Below, piece after piece: positions 19,487-30,900 of a DNA stretch of 64,000 nucleotides (position 1 is its first letter; every line of letters starts with the position of its first letter). The stretch is from the NCBI GenBank assembly GCA_963931865.1, contig OZ007517.1, positions 9,310,038 through 9,374,037 on the forward strand, given 5' to 3'. A program made the translations under genes and the position numbers. The notes under the pieces are model-generated. The model was given only the letters and a program-made list of their open reading frames with translations, had not been told where the DNA came from and ran no database searches. The stretch is from Axinella damicornis (taxonomy: Eukaryota > Porifera > Demospongiae > Axinellida > Axinellidae).

Positions 19487-21125
19487 TATAGTGCAACCAG
19501 GCATGTAGTTCCAAAAATCTGGAAATGGACAAATCTTGCCTGCTTGTAGATCAGAGGTGCCTTGAACTTGGACACATTACTCCACCCACCAAAACCAACA
19601 TTAATGTGTGGTGTTGCCATGGTGACAATGATGTCACACTAATTAGGTCCAAAATATGCAGTTTTTCTGTATCAGCTAAGTAATTCTACATCATCCAATA
19701 GTAACAAAATGGGTATCAATTGAAAGCTCTCATTGAAAGGAACAATTCTAACAGTTTGTTATAACGTTCACATGTTTATGTATTCATTTAAAACCGATTT
19801 TCGGTTGAAAACTATGTTTTTGTTACTATAGCAATGAACTCCAAACTTGCAGGCAAGAGAGTAAACACATAAAGGAAGGTTTCTAATAGAGAAAATTTTC
19901 AAAATACACTGAAAGAACAAAAGAACTGAAACGGAAACAAATTACTGAAGTTTGGAAATTCGTCTGTCCGAATTTATAATCTTCTTGTAATTCTTAATTA
20001 GTTTGCTGGGTGTATAATGTTCCGCCGGAGGGTTGACTCCATATCTGCAGTATGCCTTCGAACAGCGCTTTTCCTGAGCCCATATGTGCTTGATGGGGTT
20101 TACTTCACAGTTAAACTTTGGCAACATGTACTCAATGTGTCCCTTGTCCTCCACTAAAAGCTTGATTTCTTGTTTTGGAAATTACAATGACTGCCCAAAA
20201 TCTTTATGGGAAAACCAGGCTCAGGCGTCTTGTACAGAGGACATCACCAAAACTTAGGTATCGTCAGGTTTGGCTGCCCCTTCACACTGGCATTCCCCCT
20301 AATGAATCTGGAGGCCTTGTTGTTGAGGTCTTCACTTGGTCGCAGTATGAGATATCACCGGTACTTGCCTTACTTGCTCTCTGGCCGATCTCGCTATCAT
20401 TCTCAAAGAATTGAGACTCCAGTCATGCACTGCCTTGTCTGACGTGCCTATCATCATGGCAGCAAGCTCTGCAGCCATTGTGTCTCCTAAGTTAAGCTGC
20501 TTTGTGAGCTAGAAACGCAAGAAAAGACCGAGAGAAACTTTGTCCAATTATCACAGTCTCAACATTAAATATGATCGACATGGAGTACTCGAGTCCAGAT
20601 CGAACGTGGGATCGACAGCTTCATCATTAGTGTCTGCAGCATCCTCTGTCATCGCTAGAAGTCCAGCTTAAATCACCGGGCTCATCTTGCTCCAGGTCGG
20701 TACCGTTGCGTTCACTTCGCACCTTGATTTCAGCCGCACTGGTGGTACCACTGGCAGATTCTCGCCTTCTTTTTAACTCCCTTGCCTTCTCTAGGCTCAG
20801 ATCCAGCTGTCTCTCCCTCGCAGTCTTCGGTGGCATCGCTTCAGAGACAGAAAACAGCAGCAAACCCAGGCAAGCACTATTTCGCGGCAAACACGCGGCA
20901 GTCTTGGTATGACGTCACCAACCGGTTAAAATTTTCATTTGTGATGTCATAAGCTACTGAAATTGATGGGTATCCTCAAAACTAGCCTTCTGAGCAAGTC
21001 GTGGACATAAAAAATATATCGACGGATAGAGAATTTCGAGCGCTATAGTATGGTAAAAAATTGAAGTGCATACGGCATTCCGATCAAATTTTAATTTTTG
21101 GAAATACATGCCTGGTTGCACTATA
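19487..21125 (-). mobile_element. Decayed DDE transposon, internally deleted, 1.64 kb
   Basis: Near-perfect 32-bp terminal inverted repeats: TATAGTGCAACCAGGCATG... at 19487-19518 and its complement at 21094-21125. Two minus-strand remnants lie between them. The first (about 20830-20627) starts MPPKTARERQLDLSLEKARE and is basic and charged, like the N-terminus of many transposases. The second (20154-19942) reads GHIEYMLPKFNCEVNPIKHIW, strongly resembling the final catalytic block of DDE transposases (LPKFHCELNPIE.W), with the usual Glu region altered to Lys. The central domain is missing. It is non-functional and its superfamily is uncertain. Confidence 0.7.
19942..20154 (-). pseudogene. DDE transposase C-terminal fragment
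   Basis: The 70-codon frame contains LPKFNCEVNPIKHIWAQEKR, the conserved end of a DDE transposase domain. The acidic residue expected after NPI is lysine, consistent with decay. It lies inside the 19487-21125 element. Confidence 0.6.
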
Positions 21126-21604
21126 TGCATAAGTTGAGCACACTGTGTAGACATAGATACTGTAGTGTAGGCACTCACCGATCAGTAGCAGAGGCATCTG
21201 TGATACTTGACTGAGGTTGCGGTAAAGGCACAAGTCCTTGGCTAGACTAACAAAGCTAGCTCTTCACTTTCTCCTGCAAGCGATCGCTCATAGTATGTGC
21301 ACGCGGCCGGCCACGGGATATATGACCCGTTATTGCCCACAAATACTGTACCTGATTACCTGATTGGTTGGAATAGCCTAAGTATGGTATAATTATGGGA
21401 ACAGTGACTTTATTGAATGCTACTTGGTAGTCATGTGTAGCAATCTACCGTATTTATGCTAATAAAACGGTATAAAAACAAATAATTTCAAAATTCACTA
21501 CCGTAGGATTGGAATTGTAGAAATTCCAGGAAATGAATTTGTATCGCTAGATTGGATGGACCGTTGTAATAGATAGAAGTTGTAATAGATAGAAATTGTC
21601 GCGC

Positions 21605-22045
21605 TGCGTTGGAGAGAATCGTTTGTGACCGCTGTTATTCCAGGAAATGGGCATCGAACTGCCATCCCACGTACTGCATTTCGAGCGTTTATGACTGTTG
21701 TAGCTGCACTAGTCCAGGAACTGGGCGTCTACTGCCATGCCATCATTGCCATGCGCTGCATTTCGAGCGTTTGTGGTTATTCCAGGAGCATGGACATCGG
21801 CTGCCACTGTCACGCGCTGGCATTCGGCGTTTGTGACTGTTGTGACTACACTATTCCAGGAAATGGACACACACTGCCATGCCACAAGCTGCATTTCGGC
21901 AGCGTGGCTATAGTAATTCCAAGAAATGGGCATCATCAACCCCGATGCCGCGCTGAATTTCGAGAGAACTTGTTTGTGACCAAGGACTGTTGTATTCCAG
22001 GAAATAGGCATCAACTGCTGTGCCAGCACTGCAGCACTGCATTTG
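21605..22045. repeat. Diverged minisatellite, about 5-6 units of 75-90 bp
   Basis: Repeated blocks contain ATTCCAGGAAATGGGCATC, then CTGCCATGCCA, then GCTGCATTTCGAGCGTTTGTG. Units vary in length. A 148-codon plus-strand frame runs through it and gives a cysteine/histidine-rich repetitive translation; I regard that as a product of the repeat, not a gene. Confidence 0.7.
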
Positions 22046-22515
22046 GACCAAATCAGACTGACTATGAATAGTGTATTTTGTAAATAATTATTTGTACTTG
22101 TTGTTGGAGCTTAGTCATAAATGCTCCCTAGTGCTTCCGATGGATGGCGTGTCTCCAACTATAGAATCAAGTTGCTGACAGTCCTCAGACTGGAGATTTT
22201 TGCCAAATAGTTTGCTGGAATATTTAACCAGCGTACAATGGCTACAGTGTGAGCTACTCTAATGATGTTTAGTCTGCATGTTGACTTCCCTCCCTGCTTT
22301 GTGTCGAGTAAATTTGATTTCACTAGCTTAATTCTGTGCCAGAAAAATGGGGTTGAACAAATTGTTGGACATGCGACAAGCCCGTAACCTTAAGAGAAGT
22401 AATTAGCTACATCACATACCAACCTCTATTAGGTTGATAGACATGTGGAGCAATGTTACCATGACAACTTCAATTAATCTTTTGGCACAGTACCATCTTT
22501 GGGCATGCTAGAGTG

Positions 22516-22587
22516 GTATATACATAGCCTCATACCCAGGCCCACACGCGTTCTGCTCGTGGGCCTGGGTACGAGGCTAGTATATAC
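22516..22587. repeat. Hairpin with AGCCTCATACCCAGGCC arms
   Basis: TAGCCTCATACCCAGGCCCAC pairs with GTGGGCCTGGGTACGAGGCTA across a short loop. The same CCTCRTWCCCAGGC motif occurs as the terminus of the 41290-41567 MITE and singly near 44451 and 45026, so this is probably a minimal or deleted member of one MITE family. Confidence 0.7.
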
Positions 22588-23614
22588 ACAGCAGTATACC
22601 GCATGTAGGCTCATATTACCAACACAAGTTCCATTGATCCTTCCGCCAGACAAGTACAAAGTATTGCTGGAATACTCAGAACCACACTTGTGGTTTTAAT
22701 TACATTCAAAACTGTTAGCTGTTTCCTAAGCAAGTTGTGCTAACGTATTCATAGTTAGTTGCATTTCACCTGAATTTACAACCCAGCCATTGGGTGCTGG
22801 GATGGTCTTTCTGAGAAGGGATGGTATTCTCCAAATCTGACATGATTGCAGCACAGTGGACCATCCAATACTGTCTGGTGGGGATTTTGTAGGGAGTAGA
22901 ATAGTGACAGTCATATGCATGACCCAATGATCATCTCCAGTTTTGAGATTGCAAGTTGCAAGTTATTATGCCTCTCTACTTGGCAACGATGACCAACAAG
23001 GCTGTTGTTTTGGTTGAAGTCCATATTTATATTTAGCTGTATCTGTGGCGAACAATCTTCCTGAATCTCCAGCGTAGATCATAAACAAAGTAAGAGATGT
23101 TGGTGCATATTACAGTCTGGCAAACCTGCTCATATAATGCCTGCTGTCTATACATGCAAAGTCTACTGCCATAGTTCCAGTTACACAGGTTTAGCAGTCC
23201 ATGCGACATTCAGGAAATGCATGCATGTGAGGCCTTGCAGCCATTGTGGCGAAGCAGTTGAATGCAAATTAGTGTGTTGCGGTGTTCATGAAGCATGCAC
23301 TCCAAGACATGACAGTGGTAGGTTTCTTGCTAAGTGTACATGTGTATGTGCACAAGGCTGCCTCCAGCACAGCTGCTTCATTTCTCACCACCTCATGATC
23401 AACGTCTGGTATGCATCCTGATGGCTGGAGAATTTGGCAAGAATCAACAAGGTCACAACTTAACAGGAATGCTTTCAGCCTTTTATTGGTTACAAATGAA
23501 GGAAATGACTTCTGCAGACCTCAGAAATGACAGTTGTACTAAGAGCTTAACTCCCAACGGTTGTACATGTATATAATTCTGGACTTGTACCAGGCTCTGT
23601 TTATGTTATAGTTA

Positions 23615-23743
23615 TACTACCAGCTGCTGTGGTTTATCAGGAATACACGAGGCTGTTATTCAATTAGAGGCCGAGGCGCAGCCGAGGCTTCTAATTGAAT
23701 AACAGCCGAGTGTGTTCCTGATAAACCACAGCAGCTGGTAGTA
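23615..23743. repeat. 129-bp near-perfect palindrome
   Basis: The left arm TACTACCAGCTGCTGTGG... is mirrored by the right arm ending ...CCACAGCAGCTGGTAGTA. The arms are about 55-60 bp and the centre (about 23679) is GC-rich, GAGGCCGAGGCGCAGCCGAGG. It would extrude a long cruciform, or fold into a long hairpin in the pre-mRNA of copy B. It is probably a foldback MITE. Confidence 0.85.
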
Positions 23744-24416
23744 CAACTGGCTTGTACTACAGTGGCCTTGCTGAGTATACTGAAGTGGCTTCTGTGTACA
23801 CTAAAATGTGCTGACAAGGGTGTATGGTAGTTATATGACGGGTAGGTAGTTATAGGACGGGTATAACTTCCAATTAGTGGGTTACGCTATATAAACTGTG
23901 GTCGGCACCTTTCAACTACGTCATCACTGTAGTACAAGAGTATGTAAGCTTATCAAACGCTTCCTCGAGTATATCAGTTGCCGAAGCCATCTGGAGGCAT
24001 TATCCAACTGTAACTAATTCAACACACCCTGTGAATTAAAAATTTTCTATGTCATTTTTGCATCATTCTTTGTCGCGTGCAAAGAGTAAAATGTACTCTA
24101 AGCTGATTATAATCTGATCCGGAGTGCAAATTCCTCTTGTCTAGTCTCTGATCGGCAGCCATCATCTCATGCAATCAGCTACGTACACAATCCAGTACGC
24201 AATCCAATACTTCTGATTATAACTCTTTGTGGTTTTAGAACTTATGAAAGCAAAAGCCCATCAGTATAATGGTAGGGGATAACCCTGCCTTCCTTATACG
24301 GCCATAGGACATGGCTTCTCTACAGTAATGTGATTGCAATACATGGGTATTTACTGGATGCATGTGTATGCTAACAATCACGTCTGCACATGAATGTGCA
24401 CTTCACATGGCAAGAG

Positions 24417-24557
24417 TTAACTCTTTACCAACCATAAGAAACAGCAAGGAGGAAGCAAAAACCCTGTATTACGGTATATTGCATAGTATTAAATTTCCCT
24501 TGTGGGCTTATGGGAGCTCATGATGGCATTTGCCATCATTGGTTGGAAAAGAGTTAA
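24417..24557. mobile_element. Short TTAA-flanked MITE (133 bp)
   Basis: TTAA at 24417-24420 and 24554-24557 flank inverted ends CTCTTTACCAACCA (24421-24434) and TGGTTGGAAAAGAG (24540-24553), 13 of 14 matching. TTAA duplications suggest piggyBac-type insertion, but the termini differ from the 610-bp family. Confidence 0.6.
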
Positions 24558-24972
24558 CATGCTATAAAGAGAGGATCTCAGTTATCCTCCTAGTGAGTAT
24601 GGTATATCTTGCTTCTATCACACCTGACCTGTGCAAAGATTCAACCTTCAGTGGTTGCCAAGGAAGTAAAAATGGACTGGCTAATTACATGACTCCTCCA
24701 CAAATTGACACTAAGCTCTTTTGGTCACCACCTGTGGTACAAATATGAAATGAAAATGAAACCAACAGCTGCACTAATGGTGTAAAGCCAAACTTCCTCA
24801 TATCTCATAGTTCATCGAAAATGATGATATTTGTTCCGAGTAGCCAAGTATTGTGGGCATAAGGAATTTGTGTTTGGTAAAGGGTCAGTGAAAATAACAT
24901 ATGCACGAACCTACTATTACTTAAAGAGTATGAATGGTACAGTCAACAGATTATTATTTCCTCTTGACGCAG

Positions 24973-27900
24973 ATCTTCCTGTGATCATCAGTGGAGAAAA
25001 GTTAGCCTATATGGAACCTCAGGAGAAAATATGGCAAGAAGCAGGACGATCATACAGCTTTCGGAAAGCGTACACCCAAAAAAAATTTGATAGTCTAACA
25101 CCATTTGAGGGTGTAGCCGGATTTTCCGCTCAAGCAGGAATCTATCCAGGCACGCTCTTTCGTTTCCCACTACGTAATACCACTTCTGATCTATGCGAAA
25201 ATCTCTACACAATTCAGAAGTTGCGAGATCTGCTTGTTGCCATCAGAGATGAAGCAAAGTTCTTGCTTCTTTTCCTCCGCTCTGTTCAAGAGATTGAGGT
25301 CTATGAAATATCACAGTATGGGCAGCAAACTCCATCATTCAAAGTAGCACTACAAGAAAAAGATGTCATAGCCCACAAACGGAAGGATTTCATGGTAAAA
25401 CTGAAAGCAGCCAGTGCACAGGCGAGGCCACTACCATACTGCATCACTAGGTCAATAGAACTGGTGGCAGATTTCCATGTGGAAGTAACTGACCACTCCA
25501 GTCATCCCGCAACAGCCACAACAATCAGCCACTGGCTGGTTGCTAACCAGGTTGGCTCACAGAATCAAAGTGCTCTTGACTCTGCTGCAAAGCAGCATGT
25601 TTTCCCTTGGGTGGGAACAGCACTGGAGCTAAACCATGGTTCAAGCTCTCCCACTTCTCCAGGTGGACATATCTTCTGCTTTCTTCCCATGCCCACTGAA
25701 GCTTCTTGCTCACTTCCTGTGCATGTCAATGGCACCTTTGGCCTAAACGATGATCGCAGAACTCTCAAATGGCCGGGTACTGAGAGAAAGAATGACCCTG
25801 CAGCTGACTGGAACAAGACACTGGTAAGTGAGCTCCTCCCCCCATGCTATGCCCGACTGCTTATGGAAGCCAAGAAACACCTTCGCCCAGAGCAGTATTA
25901 CGAAGCCTGGCCCAGAGCAGATGTGGTGAAGACCACAACCTGGGAGGGCATTCTGCTTCCCTTGTTCACCCAACTCTTTAGGCAGGCAGTACTTTGGACT
26001 GAACAAATAGAAGCGTTGCAAGTTGTAGGAGAGTGGATCACCACAATGGAAGGTTCATTCATCCCAAAAGGCAGCAAGGTTGCATCTGTAGTTCGTAATG
26101 CCCTCTCACGATGTGGGATCAAACTAGTTGACATTCCTCCCAGCATCTGGAGTGCCCTGTCCCATTCCAGAACACGCGTTTCAGAGGTATCACCAAGTTT
26201 TGCACGTAAGCAACTCAAAAGAAAACTTCAGAGCTACCACCACTGTGATGAGAGAGGGAAGCTAGAGCTTCTCAGGTACTGTCTGTCTGACAAGCAGTAC
26301 AGAGAGCTTCCCGGACTTGCCCTCCTTCCATTAGCGGATCATACATTCATTGCTTTTGATGCTGCTCGTCGGAAATCCCAAACCCGTTGCTACCTTTGCA
26401 CTGCAGAATGCCCTCGCTATCTGCTTCCAAATTTGGATAACATGTTGGTTGATTTACCACATGATCCAGATCTCTCAAGGAGCCTGAGTGAGGTGGCTGA
26501 TCAACAAACCACACAGCTGACGAAGTTAACTATTGACAAGGTAGCAGAGCTCATTCCTTCAGCCATGCCTGCTGAGTGGAAATATCAGAAATTAGTCACT
26601 GTTCCACATGGCCACTTCCCATCTGATTGGTTCCAGCTGTTTTGGCAGTGGGTGCAAAAGAAATCTCTCCATTCATTTGCTGGTAAGTTCATAATTCCAC
26701 TCAGCCACAGCAGCCAGAAGGGTGGTGTGAGCTTTCAGGTTACCCAGCTCAATGTAAACTCAGCAGTGGTGTATATGTCTCAGCCTGCTAGTCCCACACT
26801 ACTGGCAGCATTGGACAAGCTGAAGGTTGCCTATAGCAAGGTAGCAGACTTTCCCTACCTCCAGCATCGCCAACTCAGCCACTACATGACACAGTTCAGT
26901 CCTGCAGGCATCCTAGATGCTATTACACCTGATGCTGATCCACTGAGAGTATCAATGACAGCAGAGGAAGCATGCTCTCTTCGAGAATTCCTCTCTTTCG
27001 GGCCAAGCCCTGCTCTAAGCCAGAGGCAGTCTACTATTCAAAACCTTCCTATCTTTGCTACTGGACAGAACTCCAATAATAAGCTTTATTCAGTTACAGC
27101 TGCTTCAAATCTCAGCATGGCAGTTGTAGAGCCTGAAAACCCAGTTGTCAGTGTAGTCCATCTACCTTCCAACCTTCTCCTGTTCACTCGTGACTACCAC
27201 CAGCTGCAACTTCTCAAGTGTTTGAGTGGCATTGTTGCTTTTCCTAGCAATATTGATTTCATCACTGACCACCTCATCCCTCTAATTCAGAGAGATGTTA
27301 CACTCCCAAACCATCTTTTGGATGACCTGATGCAAGAAATCCTGGACATGTTTCAGATCCTAGTCTCAAGAGCTCCTTATGAAAAACGACAGAAGTTAGT
27401 TTTTGCACTACAAAGCCTCCCATTCCTCAGAACACTTTCTGGAACTCAAAAGTGCCCGCAGGAACTCTTTGACCCTTCTATTCAGCAACTGTCTGAGCTG
27501 TTTAAGAATGAGTCAGTATTTCCCACCTCACCATTCCATGAGCGAAGATACATTCAGCATTTGAGGAGCTGTGGCTTGCGCACCTCTGTAAAGCCACAGG
27601 AAATTGTGGACATCATTTGTGCCATCAGCACCTCAGCAGACACGTATCCACAGTCAGTTGACAGCACTAAACTCTCTCGTTGTAAAGCTGTCCTCAAGTA
27701 TCTGAGTCAGTGTGAGTCGCACACACTTTCCGAAGTAGTCACCATCTCTTATCAGGGGAGATCCTACAGGGATACCTTTTCAACGGCTTTAAAGAACTTA
27801 GCAAAAATCAAAAAGTGGTTACCAGTTTGCTCATCTCCTCCAGAAGACTACCCTTCGTGCTTGGGATGGAAGGGCAGTCCCTTTCCATCCCATTTCGTCT

Positions 27901-30900
27901 CACTCCATAGCTCAATTTTCGCTTCCACTCATGGCAACTTTGACTCCCTTTCACTTGTTGTTGGCTCTCAGGCGTACCTACTAGACTATACCCTTCCCTC
28001 CAAGATTGCACAGATTTTTACCACTGGAGATATGTTGCAGTGTATCTTGGCACACTTTCAAGAAGTGATTCACTGCCAGGAAGAGATTGCTGCTGCCACA
28101 ATAACCCGCATTGTTCGCCTCATTTACCAGGTTTTAAACAAGCAAAACTCTCAACAGCTACGTGTGCATGGGCTTGATTCAATTCCAGAATGGATCTGGA
28201 TCAGGAAGCACAACAGGTTTGTTAGTCCAACTGTTGTTGCAATGAGCCAAAACAGAAGCTTCAGGCACAACCTTGAGCCATACATCTATATCCTCCCGGA
28301 TGATCTCTCCCAATACTCAATTCTTTTTCGTTCTTTTGGAATGGCACACAGTGCTACTCAGTCACAAATCGTATCAGTCCTTTCAATGATCAAAGACGGA
28401 GCACCTGACTTCGAGTGTGATGCCAGTGATGCTAGTGAAGCATGGCAGACTGTGATGAGCATCCTCAACTGGCTCACCAGAGATGGAACACAAGAACCTT
28501 CTCTAACAGAAGAGGACACCCTCTATGTTCCAGTGGAGTCCGACTGCCAGTGGCCACAATTAATGGAAACCAGTGAAGTTGTTTACACAGACAACGACTT
28601 CCTCAAAGAATCATTAGGATCTACAGATGATGGCAAAACATACACTTTTGTAAACCATCGCATTCATTCCCAGATGGCCCATAACCTTGGCCTCACTCCC
28701 CTCAGCGAGCACTTGGACATTTCTGAAGACACATTTGAGGACACTGGTCAGTATGAGCCCCTCACTGTGCGACTGAAAAACATCCTCAAAGACTACAAAG
28801 ATGGGCTGACCATTGTGAAAGAACTACTGCAGAATGCAGATGATGCTGAGGCTACTGAGGTCAACATCTGCTATGATGCTCGCCAGCACACTGTAAAACC
28901 TAGGTCTCTATTCTTTCCAGGGATGCATGATTGCCATGGACCTGCACTGGTTGTTCATAACAATGCAACCTTTTCCAACGATGACTTCACTAACATAACA
29001 AAGTTAGCAGGAGCAACAAAAGCAAGCAAACCTCTTAAAATTGGGAAGTTTGGAGTTGGATTTTGCTCAGTATATCACGTCACTGATATCCCCTCCTTCG
29101 TCAGCCAGCAAACTCTGTGCATCTTTGACCCCACCTTGAGCTACCTCAAGAAAGAAATCAAGAATCCCGGAAGACCAGGAAAGAAGGTCAAATTTACCTC
29201 CAGGTTTATTGCTTCCTCATCACAGCTGGCTCCATATGCTGGCCTCTTTGACTTCAATCCGAAGGAGCCCTACAGTGGAACTATGTTCAGATTTCCCTTC
29301 CGCACCTCAGCCAGTGAGCTGAGTGGTACCATGTACACTGAAGCAACCATCAGAGAACTGATTACCAACATCAAGAATTGTAGCTCCAAACTTATCCTTT
29401 TTCTCCAGCACATCAAACGCATCACCTTTAGTCGAATTGACCAAGGTGAACAAACCCCCACAGTCCTGTTACAAATTACCAAGGAATCGGTGGAGTCAAT
29501 CTCTGGTACATTAACTGAAGTCAAGAAGCTAAGGGTTTTGGATGAGCGATCTTCACAAGCTCATGAAGACTGTTGGCTCATAGCCACCCACACGGATTCC
29601 ATTGATATGAAACGAGCCACTGCGTCTGTTGCTTGTTTAATGGAAGTCACTTCCCCTAGTCAGGGCTACAATGTAATGAAAATAGAAGGGGAAATATTCT
29701 GCTTCCTGCCCTTAGCCCAAAAGACTGGACTTCCAGTGCATGTGAGCAGTAACTTTGCAGTGATCAACAACCGAAGAGGCATCTGGACAACGGATGAAGC
29801 ATCCACAAATGATCCTGAAGTGCAGTGGAACTTGTCCCTCATGCAAAATGTGATTCCCAAGGCATACCACACTCTATTGGCATCACTCCAGGAAGGTCAC
29901 TGTCAGGGAAAACTTGGAAAGTATGCGTTCTATTCCCTTTGGCCACTAGAAGCTAACCTTACCCAGCACAACCCCTGGGCTCATGCTGTACGCAAACTCT
30001 ACAGCGAAGCAATATCATCAAACAAATTGTTCTATTCTCTTTCTACCAGCCAGTGGTTGACCCTCCAAGAAAGCAAATTCCTTGCACCTGGGATTCTGTG
30101 CCAATCATCCACTGATGCCAGCGTCCTGGACTGTGTGCTTGCAGTTGTTACCCATCTGAGACTTCCTCTTGTTGACCTTCCCAGCAAGTACCACACCCAC
30201 CTTTGCCTCGGTAGCTCTACCATCACTGAGGAGGAATTTGTCAAGCTCTTCTTTGAGCATATAACCTTCTTCAGTGAAATCCAGCGAAGTCGAAATGAGG
30301 TCCTTCAGTTCATGCTTGAAGTGTATGCTGTTGGACTTGATAGAATTCAAACAAGCCGAATGGACTACATGCGTGACTACCTCACCTACCACCCGTGCAT
30401 ACCTTGTACTCCCTATGGAACCCAACTGAAAATGTGTTCTCAGGTTGTCGACCCTCATACGGAGTTTGCCAATCTTTTTGATGCAGAAGAGGGTATGTTC
30501 CCCACCCAGCAATTCAGTGATCGACACCTGGCAAAAACAGCGATGATGAAACTTGGGATGATTGAAAACATTCCTTGGGGCCTAGTAATTGACCGGGCAG
30601 AAACTATCGTAGAACTCTATCATGCTGACAGGATGAAGGCACTGGAACGCATCCAACTAATATTGCAGTGCATTGAGTCCAATGCTGTAGGAAACCAAGA
30701 CAAGCAGGAAGCCAAAACTTTAAGTGCAGTTCGATTCCTCCCAGTCTTGAAGAAACCAGTGGACTATCCTTTGCCATGGTTTGGTGAGGGCCATCAACTT
30801 CTAAGTGGGAAGGAACTAATGATAAAAGGAGCGACAACTTACCGACTTTCTCTTCAGACTTCAGAGACTAACATCAACATAGCAGGCTCTCAAGTGGCAT

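Larger units (their letters stand above)
16182..24972 (+). other. Intron 2 of copy B (8.8 kb), transposon-rich
   Basis: GT at 16182 to AG at 24971-24972, phase 1. It contains the mobile elements and repeats listed separately. In the remaining stretches (16915-18028, 18514-19486, 21126-21604, 22041-22515, 22588-23614, 23744-24416, 24558-24972) I see no supportable gene. An open frame runs back from exon 3 into the intron as far as 24831, but the added residues have no counterpart in copy C and the acceptor at 24972 is shared, so it is intron read-through. The intron shows no obvious homology to intron 2 of copy C. Confidence 0.8.

Noticed and set aside
24831..24972. ATG at 24831 as the start of the copy B giant protein
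   Set aside because: The extra 47 codons have no counterpart in copy C, an AG acceptor lies at 24971-24972 exactly where homology begins, and exon 2 joins there in correct phase.
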